Assembly (NCBI GenBank): GCA_030544215.1
Contig: JARZZO010000016.1
Span: 38,090,001 to 38,154,000, forward strand
Origin: Zantedeschia hybrid cultivar
Lineage: Eukaryota; Streptophyta; Magnoliopsida; Alismatales; Araceae
Direction of reading: 5' to 3'
DNA: 64,000 nucleotides
Below, piece after piece: positions 10,246 to 19,315 of the stretch. A program made the translations under genes and the position numbers. Position 1 is the first letter of the stretch; each line of letters begins with the position of its first letter. A model generated the notes under the pieces. The model was not told the origin of the DNA and searched no databases. It was given only the letters and a program-made list of their open reading frames with translations.

Positions 10246-12240
10246 TCAAGGAAGGGGATGATGAGCGAGATGTTCTGCTATGGCATAGCCCTTGATCGCT
10301 TTCTGTTGAATGTAAATGATATCGAATTGGGATAGAAAGCTTTGCCATCGCGCTAACCTATCAGTAAGAACAGATTTCTCCAGAAGGAATTTGATCGGAT
10401 TCATCCTAGCGATGAGATGGACTTCATGGGCCAGAAAATAATGCTTCAATTTCTGAACAACCCAAACCAATGCTGCACATGTTTTCTCCATCGCCGTATA
10501 TCTCTGTTCAGCGGGGTTGAGAAGTTTAGAGAGATAGTAGGCTGCCCTCTCTTTTCCTTCTTCATCCTCTTGTGCTAGAACAGCCCCCACTGCATCATCC
10601 AGGACAGAAATATAAAGTATCAATGGTTTACCTGGAGATGGTGGTCTCAAAACAGGAGGACTTGCCAAATAGTCCTTTAATCCATCAAATGCCTCCTGAC
10701 ACTTATCGTCCCAATTGAATTTGACTCCTGGCTTGGTAAGCTCGTAAAACGGCTTACACCTTTGTGAGTGCTGGGAGACAAAGCGGCGAATAAATTGTAA
10801 CCTCCCGATTAATCCTCTTAGCTCTTTCAAGTTTTTGGGAGGTGGCATTTCTCTGATAGCCTTCGCCTTGTTGGGATCGATCTCAATTCCCCGTTTGCTG
10901 ACAATGAATCCAAGCAATTTCCCTGAAGATACCCCGAATACACATTTCTTGGGGTTCATCTTCAACTGATATTCTTTCGATCTCTCTAATACCCTTGCCA
11001 AAACTTTGGCATGCTCAGCCTTCGTTTTAGACTTAACCAATAAATCATCCACATACACTTCCAAATCTATATGCATCATGTCATGAAATATTGCCATCAT
11101 GGCCCTTTGATAAGTGGCTCCAGCGTTCTTCAATCCAAATGGCATGACGACATAACAATATGTTCCCCAAGGTGTAGTGAATGAAGTCTTCTCTTGATCT
11201 TCTTCTGCCAGCTTAATCTGGTTGTATCCTGAAAATCCATCCATGAATGATAATGTCTCATAGCCAGCAGTGTTATCGATGAGTACATCAATATGAGGCA
11301 ATGGAAAATCATCTTTAGGACACGCCCGGTTTAGATCGCGGAAGTCAATGCAAATTCTGACCTTCCCGTCCTTTTTCATAACCGGGACTATATTGGCCAC
11401 CCATTGTGGATAAAGGACAACTCTAATGAATTTGGCTTTGTGTAATTTGTCGACCTCTTCCTTCATCTTTAAAGCCATTTGTGGGTGGAATCGCCTTAAT
11501 TTCTGCTTGACCGGACTAGCTCCATCTTTTAATGTTAACCTGTGTTCAACTAAAGATGAGTCTAACCCCGGCATATCCTCATAACTCCAGGCGAAAGTGT
11601 CCTTATAATCCTTAAGCACTTGTACCATTGCCTTCTCATCCTCTGCAGAAAGATTTTTACTGACGAGGACAACCTTAGGTTCGTCTTCAGTCCCTAAGTT
11701 TATTTCTTTGGTGGGCTCTTCTATGGCAGCTGAAGGTTCATCAAATCTCTTCACTCCACTGGCATATGCCTCAGCTGCGTCCTCATCATCTTCCTCATCT
11801 TCAACAATGGGGTCCTTTTCATGTACTAACTCATATACCCCATACCCATCATTGACTGACTCATCATCTGTACAATCTTCTGGCATCTGAATTGGATCTT
11901 CTAAAAGCTGAGGGATTAAAGAGCAAAAGGAACATTTATCAGCCAAATCCTGGAGGTATCTTTCTGGAATTTGCCTACCCTTAGGCTTCCTAGACTTCCT
12001 AAACTGACTAACCTGCCTAAAACTGGACTCCTTAACTTCACTAAACTGCCTATCATAACCTAAGGAAGATGAAACAGGATGAAAATCCTGGGATACAGAT
12101 GGAAATACAGGGGAATCCTCCCGTGGGGAGGGACAGAGTAGATTTAGGAGAGAATCTTGACCGACGGACCCGCGCGATGGGGTGTAATCGGACAAGTAAG
12201 ATGTTTCCTCGATAATGATTTGGGAAGAATTTGTTGTCAA
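10246..12240 (-). CDS. Element T pol, part 1: reverse transcriptase-RNase H
   Basis: 664 codons. The first 170 are an acidic linker of no recognised fold. RT motifs follow: FRDLNRACPKDDFPLP, MPFGLKNAGATYQ, catalytic YVDD near residue 395 (11041-11058), then LGFIVSKRGIEIDP and the RT-linked RNase H (LILYISVLDDAVGAVL, TAMEKTCAALVWVV). It makes cDNA from element RNA. The frame lies -1 to gag-pro, and the nominal start is a TTG overlapping the gag-pro TGA, so it is probably reached by frameshifting rather than by its own start. It ends at TGA 10246-10248; the frame then continues open into the second RNase H, so that stop looks like one nonsense mutation or a readthrough site. Confidence 0.92.
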   Translation of the reverse strand: MTTNSSQIIIEETSYLSDYTPSRGSVGQDSLLNLLCPSPREDSPVFPSVSQDFHPVSSSLGYDRQFSEVKESSFRQVSQFRKSRKPKGRQIPERYLQDLADKCSFCSLIPQLLEDPIQMPEDCTDDESVNDGYGVYELVHEKDPIVEDEEDDEDAAEAYASGVKRFDEPSAAIEEPTKEINLGTEDEPKVVLVSKNLSAEDEKAMVQVLKDYKDTFAWSYEDMPGLDSSLVEHRLTLKDGASPVKQKLRRFHPQMALKMKEEVDKLHKAKFIRVVLYPQWVANIVPVMKKDGKVRICIDFRDLNRACPKDDFPLPHIDVLIDNTAGYETLSFMDGFSGYNQIKLAEEDQEKTSFTTPWGTYCYVVMPFGLKNAGATYQRAMMAIFHDMMHIDLEVYVDDLLVKSKTKAEHAKVLARVLERSKEYQLKMNPKKCVFGVSSGKLLGFIVSKRGIEIDPNKAKAIREMPPPKNLKELRGLIGRLQFIRRFVSQHSQRCKPFYELTKPGVKFNWDDKCQEAFDGLKDYLASPPVLRPPSPGKPLILYISVLDDAVGAVLAQEDEEGKERAAYYLSKLLNPAEQRYTAMEKTCAALVWVVQKLKHYFLAHEVHLIARMNPIKFLLEKSVLTDRLARWQSFLSQFDIIYIQQKAIKGYAIAEHLAHHPLP

Positions 12241-15200
12241 ATTGGCGTTTTTTTTTTTTGGACCATCGAGGAATTAAACATGAAGCAGGAGTGAATACAG
12301 ATGGGAGGAGAATCGGACGGAGGAAGTGGCACCAAGGCCAGAGGATTAGGGGGATCATATAGCAATATGTCCCAGATCAGATTATACAACCTCTCTAGGT
12401 CGAGAGGAGGTTGTGGAATAAAGTCCCGAGGGGACAGAGTTATCATAATGGGCGGAGCCCGTGGAATATCTTCAATTATGACCCGCGACCAAGTCGGGGT
12501 CAAGAGTAGTGTACGAAAAAGAGTATGGAGCGTGAAGACATGTGAAGGATATGTCCCCCTCCATAGCAGATCTGTTGTGTAACCAGCTTCATAGGGGTCA
12601 TCTGGCTCCCCTTCATCAGCTTCTTCGGACAGCAGTATCCGCTTGTCAAAGATTGTGCCAGGGCTCTCAATTAGCTCGTCAATCTGCGGTGGCCACTTGG
12701 GTTCTGCAGGATCCAGGAATAGTCTGTTCAGCGCTATGTATAGGTCCCTCAGGTCGAACCATCTGTACCATTCGCATTCAGGGTCATGGAATTTCCTCCT
12801 CTTCATAGGCCGCAGAGCCTCCAAGGATTGGTACGTAAGTAGTTCGGAACAATGTCTGGCCAAGTCCCTCCCATATATGTCATGGAAGTCAAAACAGGAA
12901 GTAATGACTACCGTATTGTCGTGACTAAGTATGGGCCCTTTCACAAAGTGTGTATATAGAGTCCATGTTAAGGGATCTCGGCCTTCTTTCAGTGGCGTGG
13001 ACATTGTTTCCAAGATTTCTTGACCATCTTCTTGCTGAACCCTGTCTTGCTTCAGTTTGCTCGGCCTATAGCCCAGACCGCTTCCAGGTGCTGCCCGATG
13101 ATCTTTAACAGGAGTGGTCCTGCCTTGCAACCGTGTGCCCAGACCTTTCCCAGGCTTGTAGCCGTTCTTCATCATGATCCTCCATCCCGGGGTACTCATG
13201 CACTTCCCCCTTTTGATAGCATTTAATGGGTATGGAGAAATGGTAGCGGCTTTCAAAGGATCAGCCACTGGACGGTAGACCTGTAATACCGACAGAAAAG
13301 GTTGTCGGCCAGGTAAAACAGCAGATTTAGTATTCAATGTATGAGCAGCAGCAAGGATCGGCATGCTCGTCACTTTAATAATTCGTCCTTTGTAAGGGAA
13401 TTTGAGGCATTGGTGATTCGTAGAAGGAATCGCCTCAAGAGTTTTGATATAAGGACGTCCCAGAATGGCATTTATGGAAGGGTCGATTTCTAGAATATGA
13501 AATTCAACCTCTGCATGACTTACTGGACCTAGCTCTACCTTTAAATAAACCATTCCCAGAGGGGAACGGGTAGAATTGTCATATGCCGTAACTGAGATGG
13601 GGCTAGGCAGCCATTTCTCCTTGGGCACACCGCACAGCTCCAGGGTCTTCGGAGGTAGAACATTAATTGAAGCCCCTGTATCAACCAGGCATGCGTCCAC
13701 GGCCTTCTTGCAGATATTGACCGTGATGCTCAGAGCCATGCTTCTAGCGGCTGGCGGTGCTAGTTCCGATGTGTGGAATGTAATTGAGGGCTGATCCCCC
13801 TGAGGAACTAGTAGTGCTGCAATTTTCTCTACCGGCACGTCTTCATTGACCATCACCTTCTGTAGGTATTCCATTAAAGCTTCTTGGTGGATCTTGGACC
13901 TTTTAATCAATTCCAGTACAGTGATCCGTGCCGGTGTTTTGTCCAGATGTTTCAACAAGTCATATTGAGTGCCTGGTGCACTCTCTTCATTATGGGCTTC
14001 CTCAGTCGGCTGTGATGGGCCGTCTCTGACTGTGGACTGAGGAAAGACCTTGTTGAAAATCCTCCCACTCCGGAGCGCGTGTTCCTCGACCGTGGAGGAT
14101 CCGGGTGACAACTTGAGTACCGCAGAGTCGGGTGGCGTAAGCGGTGCGGAGGGTTGATGCGTAGGTGGTGGCGTTGGGTTAGGTGGTGATGGCGCGGTGC
14201 GGATTAAAGGCCTAGAGGGTTGAATGGTAGATGGGTAAGTGGTTGGCGAAGTGGGGAATGGTATGCGTAATAGCGGTCTGGATGGTTGGGGCATATCTGG
14301 GTAGGTGGTAGTGGTAGCGGGTGAAGTAGGAAATGGTATGCGTAATAGTGGCCTAGATGGTAAAAGGGGTGCGTTATTGGTTTGCGGAGGGGTATATGAT
14401 GGAAGCGTAGGAGTGCGGGGCGCAATGGGTCTAAGGAAGGTGGGTAGTGGTAGTGAGGGCGAGTGATATGTGGGTGGGGGTAGAGGGGTGATGGTGACGG
14501 GTTGTGGTCTGGGTATGTGGATGGTGTGGCGTGGTAGTCGCTCTGCGGTACTTTGAACGTGACCCGTTGAGTAGAGAGAGGAAGAGTCCTCTATCCTCCA
14601 TTGTTGCCCACGACCAGCCTCAGACTGGCTGTTCGTTAGAATGGGAGCAACCTGGTTCTGGTTCTGGTGCTCCGGGAGTGGATTATGCACTATGCCCATG
14701 TTGGGTGGTGCTGCTGCTTGTGCCGGTGGTCTTGCTTGCTGCTGCTGCTGCTGTTGCGGTCTTCTCGCCTTCAGGGCTGTTATGTACTTCTTCATTTCCT
14801 CCCAGTCTATGCCGCCCTGCTCATTGAGATCATGAATATAATCTCTGAATTGGAAGCAGGTGTCAATGGTATGCCCAGGTTGCCTGTGGAAGTAGCAATA
14901 CCTGGACGTATCGGCGTTTTGAGGCCAGACGGCCTTCTCCCTTGGCAAAACTAGGGCATTGGCTGCCATTAAGGCACTGAAGATATCCGCCAAGGATTCT
15001 GGGAGGGCCGGGTATTCTGCCCTTTTCGGGCCTGGAGGTCTCCTCTGCTGGTTGTAGTCACCAGGAGGAGGGACATTGTGGTACGCCGGCGGTGCACGCG
15101 GCTGGTACTGTGGCTGTTGCTGTTGCTGCTGATATGGCTGCTGAGGGGGCTGCTGATACTGCTGTTGCCGTTGCGGCTGTTGCTGTAGCTGTTGCTGGTT

Positions 15201-16805
15201 TTGATTCTGATTCGGCTGCTGGGGCCGTTGATACTGCTGTTGGTACTGGGGGTTATGCTGCTGTCTGTACCCTTGCTGCTGTGGCCTCTGGTACTGCTGC
15301 TGACTCCTCACGAACTGGGGCGAGTTATTGTTCATGGTGCTCACTTGCTCATGAGAGAGCGTGCCCTCGGTAGTCGGACCTGTGCTGGAAGAGTTCGGCA
15401 CTGCAGGCTTCCGAGGCGGAGGCCTGCTAGGTCTATGAGGATCAAAGACGCTAGAGAATGTAGCGTCCTTGAAAGCATTCTGGCAGTACCGTGCTCTTTC
15501 ATAGAGCTCTGCCATGTTAGTCAAATTGTTCAAGGAGAGGACGAGCTTGAACTGGGGGGTGGCATTAGAAATTAACATTTTCACTTGTTCAGATTCGGAC
15601 AAGTGATCCTTCACCTTTTCAGCCAGACCCCGCCACCTGTCAGCAAAACTGACAAACTCCTCATCAGGTTTCATCTTTTCTGCAATGAGGTCCGTGATAG
15701 ACAAGGAGGGTGCAACTCTGTCCTGGTATCGTTGAATAAATTTGCGTGAAACGATACCGTAATCCTCTACTTCTGAGGGTTCCAGGGAAAAGAACCACTC
15801 GAGGGCTGGTCCCTCTAGGGATCTCCTGAACAAGAAAGCCAATGACCTCTTATCATTCTGCCAGAAAGAGGATTCGTACATGAACTCCTTCAGGTGCGTG
15901 AAGGGGTTACCAGTACCGTTATACTTTCGATACACTGGCATTTCAGAGGGTGGCAGATGGAATACTGGCAGACTCGGTAGATTGATTTCTGGCACAGCTT
16001 TAACCCCCATCATCTTCTGGAGATTGTTGAACTGCTCATCCATGCGCTCCATCTTGGCCAACAGCGTTTGTGTGGTCAGATCTGCTTGAGGAGGAGGAGG
16101 AGGAGGAGGTACTTGGTAGGCCTGCTGCCTAGAGTACGTTGGACAGGGTGGACAATAGAGGGGAGGTCCGGCAGCGCTTCCGCCATGCCCGAGGGCATTT
16201 TGATAAGTAGGCGTTTGCGGTCTAGCCGGTTGTCTGGATGATGAAAGTTGCGGCCCAGCTGGCCGAGAAGTAATATGAAGGCCTTCCATGGCCTGATGGA
16301 TATAAGGAGGAGGAGGTTGTTGAATAACAACAGGGGGAGCCATAGGGTTCGGCTCAGCAGGCTGCATGGGTGCCTTCCCCTTCAAAATAGACTGGATGGC
16401 CTCGAACTGTTGAGGGTCCAGTCGGGAGGCAAGAACTCCCAGAGCGTTGACGGGATCCATAGGATCGGAGGGTGAGGGATCATTCTGGTTCATGTCCCCC
16501 TCAAGATCAGGATTATGGACCGCATATTCATGCGGAAGAAGATCATGATATTGATCGTGCAGATGAAAAAGAGGAGTTCGGACATTCCCGTCATGTCGAA
16601 CTGGAATGGGGACAGAATTACGAGAGGCATCAGCATCTCTCCCGTTCTCGTAGTTGAAATCTGAATTGCGAGGGGCATTAGCATCTCCCTCGTAGTTGAT
16701 AATGGCATCTTGGGCCATACTCAAATCTCTGCCTGATCGCAGCAACATAATATTAGATTCCCTTTTCAAAGACTTAATTAGACAAGTTGTGCAGAGATTA
16801 ATCAA
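12237..16805 (-). CDS. Element T gag-pro polyprotein with G-patch
   Basis: 1522 codons, no internal stop. The probable ATG lies a little inside the open frame (MLLRSGRDLSMAQ is one candidate). Residues about 290-450 match plant retrotransposon gag (LEWFFSLEP, MKPDEEFVSFADRWRGLAEKV). About 490-590 is Gln/Pro-rich. Near 640 is a zinc-finger-like CYFHRQPGHTIDTC. A long Pro-rich linker follows, then an aspartic protease with LVDTGASINVLPP (catalytic Asp about 1042, codon ending at 13682). Around 1203-1240 is a G-patch-like segment (GWRIMMKNGYKPGKGLG). The last 280 residues are unassigned. Gag packages RNA; the protease cuts the polyproteins. It ends next to an A12 run and the pol frame. Confidence 0.92.
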   Translation of the reverse strand: MINLCTTCLIKSLKRESNIMLLRSGRDLSMAQDAIINYEGDANAPRNSDFNYENGRDADASRNSVPIPVRHDGNVRTPLFHLHDQYHDLLPHEYAVHNPDLEGDMNQNDPSPSDPMDPVNALGVLASRLDPQQFEAIQSILKGKAPMQPAEPNPMAPPVVIQQPPPPYIHQAMEGLHITSRPAGPQLSSSRQPARPQTPTYQNALGHGGSAAGPPLYCPPCPTYSRQQAYQVPPPPPPPQADLTTQTLLAKMERMDEQFNNLQKMMGVKAVPEINLPSLPVFHLPPSEMPVYRKYNGTGNPFTHLKEFMYESSFWQNDKRSLAFLFRRSLEGPALEWFFSLEPSEVEDYGIVSRKFIQRYQDRVAPSLSITDLIAEKMKPDEEFVSFADRWRGLAEKVKDHLSESEQVKMLISNATPQFKLVLSLNNLTNMAELYERARYCQNAFKDATFSSVFDPHRPSRPPPRKPAVPNSSSTGPTTEGTLSHEQVSTMNNNSPQFVRSQQQYQRPQQQGYRQQHNPQYQQQYQRPQQPNQNQNQQQLQQQPQRQQQYQQPPQQPYQQQQQQPQYQPRAPPAYHNVPPPGDYNQQRRPPGPKRAEYPALPESLADIFSALMAANALVLPREKAVWPQNADTSRYCYFHRQPGHTIDTCFQFRDYIHDLNEQGGIDWEEMKKYITALKARRPQQQQQQQARPPAQAAAPPNMGIVHNPLPEHQNQNQVAPILTNSQSEAGRGQQWRIEDSSSLYSTGHVQSTAERLPRHTIHIPRPQPVTITPLPPPTYHSPSLPLPTFLRPIAPRTPTLPSYTPPQTNNAPLLPSRPLLRIPFPTSPATTTTYPDMPQPSRPLLRIPFPTSPTTYPSTIQPSRPLIRTAPSPPNPTPPPTHQPSAPLTPPDSAVLKLSPGSSTVEEHALRSGRIFNKVFPQSTVRDGPSQPTEEAHNEESAPGTQYDLLKHLDKTPARITVLELIKRSKIHQEALMEYLQKVMVNEDVPVEKIAALLVPQGDQPSITFHTSELAPPAARSMALSITVNICKKAVDACLVDTGASINVLPPKTLELCGVPKEKWLPSPISVTAYDNSTRSPLGMVYLKVELGPVSHAEVEFHILEIDPSINAILGRPYIKTLEAIPSTNHQCLKFPYKGRIIKVTSMPILAAAHTLNTKSAVLPGRQPFLSVLQVYRPVADPLKAATISPYPLNAIKRGKCMSTPGWRIMMKNGYKPGKGLGTRLQGRTTPVKDHRAAPGSGLGYRPSKLKQDRVQQEDGQEILETMSTPLKEGRDPLTWTLYTHFVKGPILSHDNTVVITSCFDFHDIYGRDLARHCSELLTYQSLEALRPMKRRKFHDPECEWYRWFDLRDLYIALNRLFLDPAEPKWPPQIDELIESPGTIFDKRILLSEEADEGEPDDPYEAGYTTDLLWRGTYPSHVFTLHTLFRTLLLTPTWSRVIIEDIPRAPPIMITLSPRDFIPQPPLDLERLYNLIWDILLYDPPNPLALVPLPPSDSPPICIHSCFMFNSSMVQKKKTPI
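12240..12260 (-). promoter_or_regulatory. A12 run, candidate -1 frameshift site between gag-pro and pol
   Basis: On the minus strand, twelve A (about 12247-12258) sit four codons before the gag-pro TGA. Read in the gag frame the run contains A AAA AAA, and slipping back one base enters the pol frame, which is open there and runs on through the overlapping TTG into RT. It fits a -1 programmed frameshift site. It could equally be a homopolymer length error or a mutation that split an originally fused frame. Confidence 0.5.
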
Positions 16806-17224
16806 ACAAGTGGATGCTTAACGTGATTTTAGGATTCCTTGTTGAATTATTTGAATTGGATTAAACCACAATTTCGCTCAGGGGAGGATCCTAGTTTCAG
16901 TTCAGTTTCCACCGTTATTCTCTAGGGTTCTCTCTCACAACGCTTTCGGAATCTAGCCGGGACTTCAATTGGTACAACCAGCCCGATGATCAAGGAGGAA
17001 TACCTTGATTTTGGGGACTTATGGAGGTCTCAACGTCAACTTCTCTAGTCTGATCAAGGGACCAACCCAATCAGAGAGAGTTGCTGACGTCGAGAAATGT
17101 GTTCCTAAGAAAAGGAGGGTTTTAGCCTCAATGCGTATGTCCTGCGACCTGGATGGCCTCTAATGCTTAATAAAGTAATGGGTAGCTAGCACTCAACCAC
17201 AGAAATCTGGAAACTGAAAAATAA

Positions 17225-17535
17225 TTAAGAAACTGTCTGAATTGCGTCTATTATGGTCGACGCTCTTCAAAACAGAACTTAATTCTCTCGCAGAGAACAG
17301 ATGCAAACAGCAGAGAAAGCCTGGAAAATAACTAAAAACTGTCTGAATAGCGTCGATTATGGTCGACGCTATTCAACACAGAACTTAATTATTTCGCAGA
17401 AAGAGATGCAGACAGCAGAGAAAGCCTGGAAAATAACTAAAAACTGTCTGAATAGCGTCGATTATGGTCGACGCTATTCAACACAGAACTTAATTATTTC
17501 GCAGAAAGAGATGCAAACAGCAGAGAAAGCCTGGA
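17225..17535. repeat. Three-copy tandem repeat of about 105 bp in the leader of T
   Basis: The units start near 17225, 17331 and 17436; the dyads inside them start at 17237, 17343 and 17448, spaced 106 and 105 bp. The second and third units are almost identical (one G/A difference near 17411 is visible); the first is more diverged. Each unit contains one 34-nt dyad and the words GCAGAGAAAGCCTGG and AACTTAATT. Confidence 0.93.
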
Positions 17536-17602
17536 GGCTAAAAGGCGTCTATAAGTGACGACGCGGTTTTGAAACGCGTCGCTGTTCCTGGACGCTTTTT
17601 AG
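17237..17602. repeat. Five 34-nt dyads in the leader of T
   Basis: Starts at 17237, 17343, 17448, 17538 and 17569, each 12 + 10 + 12 nt. The first three sit in the tandem repeat and their arms pair well (CTGAATAGCGTC with GACGCTATTCAA). The last two form an overlapping doublet sharing three nt, with starts 31 nt apart. All fit YTRAANNRCGTC / N10 / GACGYNNTTYAR with small deviations. See the matching arrays in the LTR of T and in element D. Confidence 0.9.
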
Positions 17603-17969
17603 TTCGCAGAAACAGATTTCCAGAAGGATTTTCTGGGTCGAATCCTCCTTGAACAGGGTAAAATGCAGTAAACAATCGACTCATGCAAAGATTTTTTTTA
17701 GTTTCAGATTTTAAACAGGATGATTTACTATCTAAACAACTAAGAAATCACGCAATCACACAGCATTTCATCACAAAAAACAGCTTTTTGAACTAATCAA
17801 AGGGGAGGCAAGATCTTGCCACTGGGGTGTGCACGTGGTGCACGAGGGAAATTAATTAAACTAACACTCACCAATTGGTGAGGACGTGTCGAGAGACACA
17901 AGTGGTGCACCGTGGGTGCCCGATATGATGTCAGCAAGAACAAAAGGAAACTAAAAGATGGCGAGACCA

Positions 17970-17993
17970 AGTCCCACCGTGATCGCCAAAAAA
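17970..17993 (-). other. Probable primer-binding site of element T
   Basis: Two bases inside the 5' LTR the minus strand reads a T run, then TGGCGATCACGGTGGGAC. TGGCGA... is the usual start of primer sites in Ogre/Tat elements that use tRNA-Arg-type primers; the exact tRNA is not checked. Its position directly inside the LTR supports the call. Confidence 0.6.
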
Positions 17994-17995
17994 GC

Positions 17996-19310
17996 TGTAG
18001 GTGCTTAGAATGACCGTGTGATTAACATGAAATATCTATGTTGTTTAGGTGTAAACTAACCTATTAAAAACAGCAACTAAAGTGCAGTGATCGCCAGAAA
18101 CTTTTAACTTAAAAGTTTCAAAAGAGAGTATGATCGCCTACCTTTCAAAATGCGGAAGATTGAGTCCTTGGTTCCCCTTCCTCAGCCGGCTGAAGAAAGA
18201 GAGCCCTTTCTTTGCTTCTTTTGTTCTTGCTGTTGAGTTTGAGGTTGAGGATCGTCCAGAAGTTGTGCTTGATTTCCCCTTTTGATCTCTTGTTGTCGTT
18301 GAGTGCAGCAGAGATAGAGAAAAACACAGAATGAAGAAACAATGATGAGAATTTAAATAGAAGTAGTATCTGAACTAATCATGATTTTAAGCATATGTAA
18401 AACAGCAAACTCACTTTTTTTTAATGGCTTTGAAACCCCTTAAATCAAGTAGGTTTTTGGAAGATTATGCTGTGGTGTGTGTTTGCATGAAGTGAATATG
18501 AAAAAAAATAAAAACTAATGAAATGAATGCAGTAATGAAAAACTTATGCCCAGTTGGTTGAAGCTCTTGAAAGGATGAAGATCTTGAAAGGACGCCGACT
18601 TCTGGAAATAGCAGCGCTCTGGCGTTACGACGTTGTTGCTTCGATCTTCAAATCGCTATAACGCTATGGCTCAACTCAATTTAATTCTGTTCTCTCTTTT
18701 TTTTTACTCTTCAACATGCAGGGTATTTATAGGCATTTCTTGCGTTCGAGATTAACATTTGAAAACTCCGAATTTATCCATCTTAATCGACAGATAAATA
18801 CTGATTAATTCATCTTTATCTGTAATTATCTAAAACGCGTCCACCTTTGCTGACGCCTTTCAGATTAATTAAGATAAGGATAAATATCCGGGAAAACTTA
18901 TCTTTATCTTTATTAGGTAAAACGCGTCCACATTCGTAGACGTCTTTTAGACTAATTAAGATAAGGATAAACATCCGGAAGAGAAGTAGAAATCACTTAG
19001 GAAACCTAAAACGCGTCGACATTTCCAGACGCCTTTTAGTTAATAAATCAATTAATTAAATTTCAAATTTAATCGTTAAAACAAGAATAAAGTCTAAATG
19101 GCGTCCACGTGTGTAGACGTCTTTTAGAATTCTTCATATTTTAACTCAAATTTGAGCTAAATTCCATTGATTAACTTAAACACATCTGTTAAACCCGACA
19201 CTCAAAAAGATTAATAAAAATTAATTAATGATTAATTATCAGACCATTCTGAGGCATTATTGTGTGATATGAAATTTACTCGAAATGACGTCAAAATTAG
19301 CGTGTCTACA
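17996..19310 (-). repeat. 5' LTR of element T (1315 bp)
   Basis: Minus-strand ends are TGTAGACACG and AAGCACCTACA. A TATA box (CTATAAATA on the minus strand, about 18723-18732) marks the likely promoter; the four dyads lie upstream of it in the U3 part. 17996-18696 is duplicated in the truncated 3' LTR. The outer edge is fixed by the GTTAT duplication at 19311-19315. Confidence 0.93.
18830..19127. repeat. Four 34-nt dyads in U3 of the 5' LTR of T
   Basis: Starts at 18830, 18917, 19006 and 19094, so they recur every 87-89 bp. Each is CTAAAACGCGTC-like, 10 nt, then GACGCCTTTTAG-like. The spacers share ATTAAGATAAGGATAAA-type words, so the block is also a decayed tandem array with an approximately 88-bp period. 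They lie upstream of the TATA box and are missing from the truncated 3' LTR. Confidence 0.9.
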
Positions 19311-19315
19311 GTTAT
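19311..19315. repeat. Target site duplication of element T, right copy
   Basis: GTTAT, identical to 4935-4939, directly after the terminal TCTACA of the element. Confidence 0.93.

Larger units (their letters stand above)
16806..17995 (-). promoter_or_regulatory. Leader (5' UTR) of element T
   Basis: About 1.2 kb between the primer site and gag-pro, without coding sequence. It holds three copies of a roughly 105-bp tandem repeat and five 34-nt dyads (listed separately). Elsewhere it is AT-rich, with a stretch of CACGTG/GTGCAC words near 17830-17910. Confidence 0.7.
4940..19310 (-). mobile_element. Element T: 14.4-kb Tat-lineage gypsy retrotransposon
   Basis: A minus-strand element of 14,371 bp bounded by TGTA...TACA and by GTTAT duplications. 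Order along the minus strand: 5' LTR (19310-17996), primer site, leader with dyads and tandem repeats, gag-pro, RT-RNase H, second RNase H-integrase, an opposite-strand spliced gene, and a truncated 3' LTR. Dual RNase H, a large gag and an extra opposite-strand ORF between integrase and 3' LTR are known traits of Tat/Ogre elements. The shared 700 bp of the two LTRs show one difference by eye (C/T near 5624), so insertion is recent. Coding is nearly intact: one TGA in pol and a frame change at an A12 run. Confidence 0.93.

Noticed and set aside
12301..15575. Many plus-strand frames of 60-127 codons opposite the gag-pro gene of T
   Set aside because: Shadows of the Pro/Gln-rich coding strand (for example Ala/Val runs opposite poly-Gln), with no family traits.
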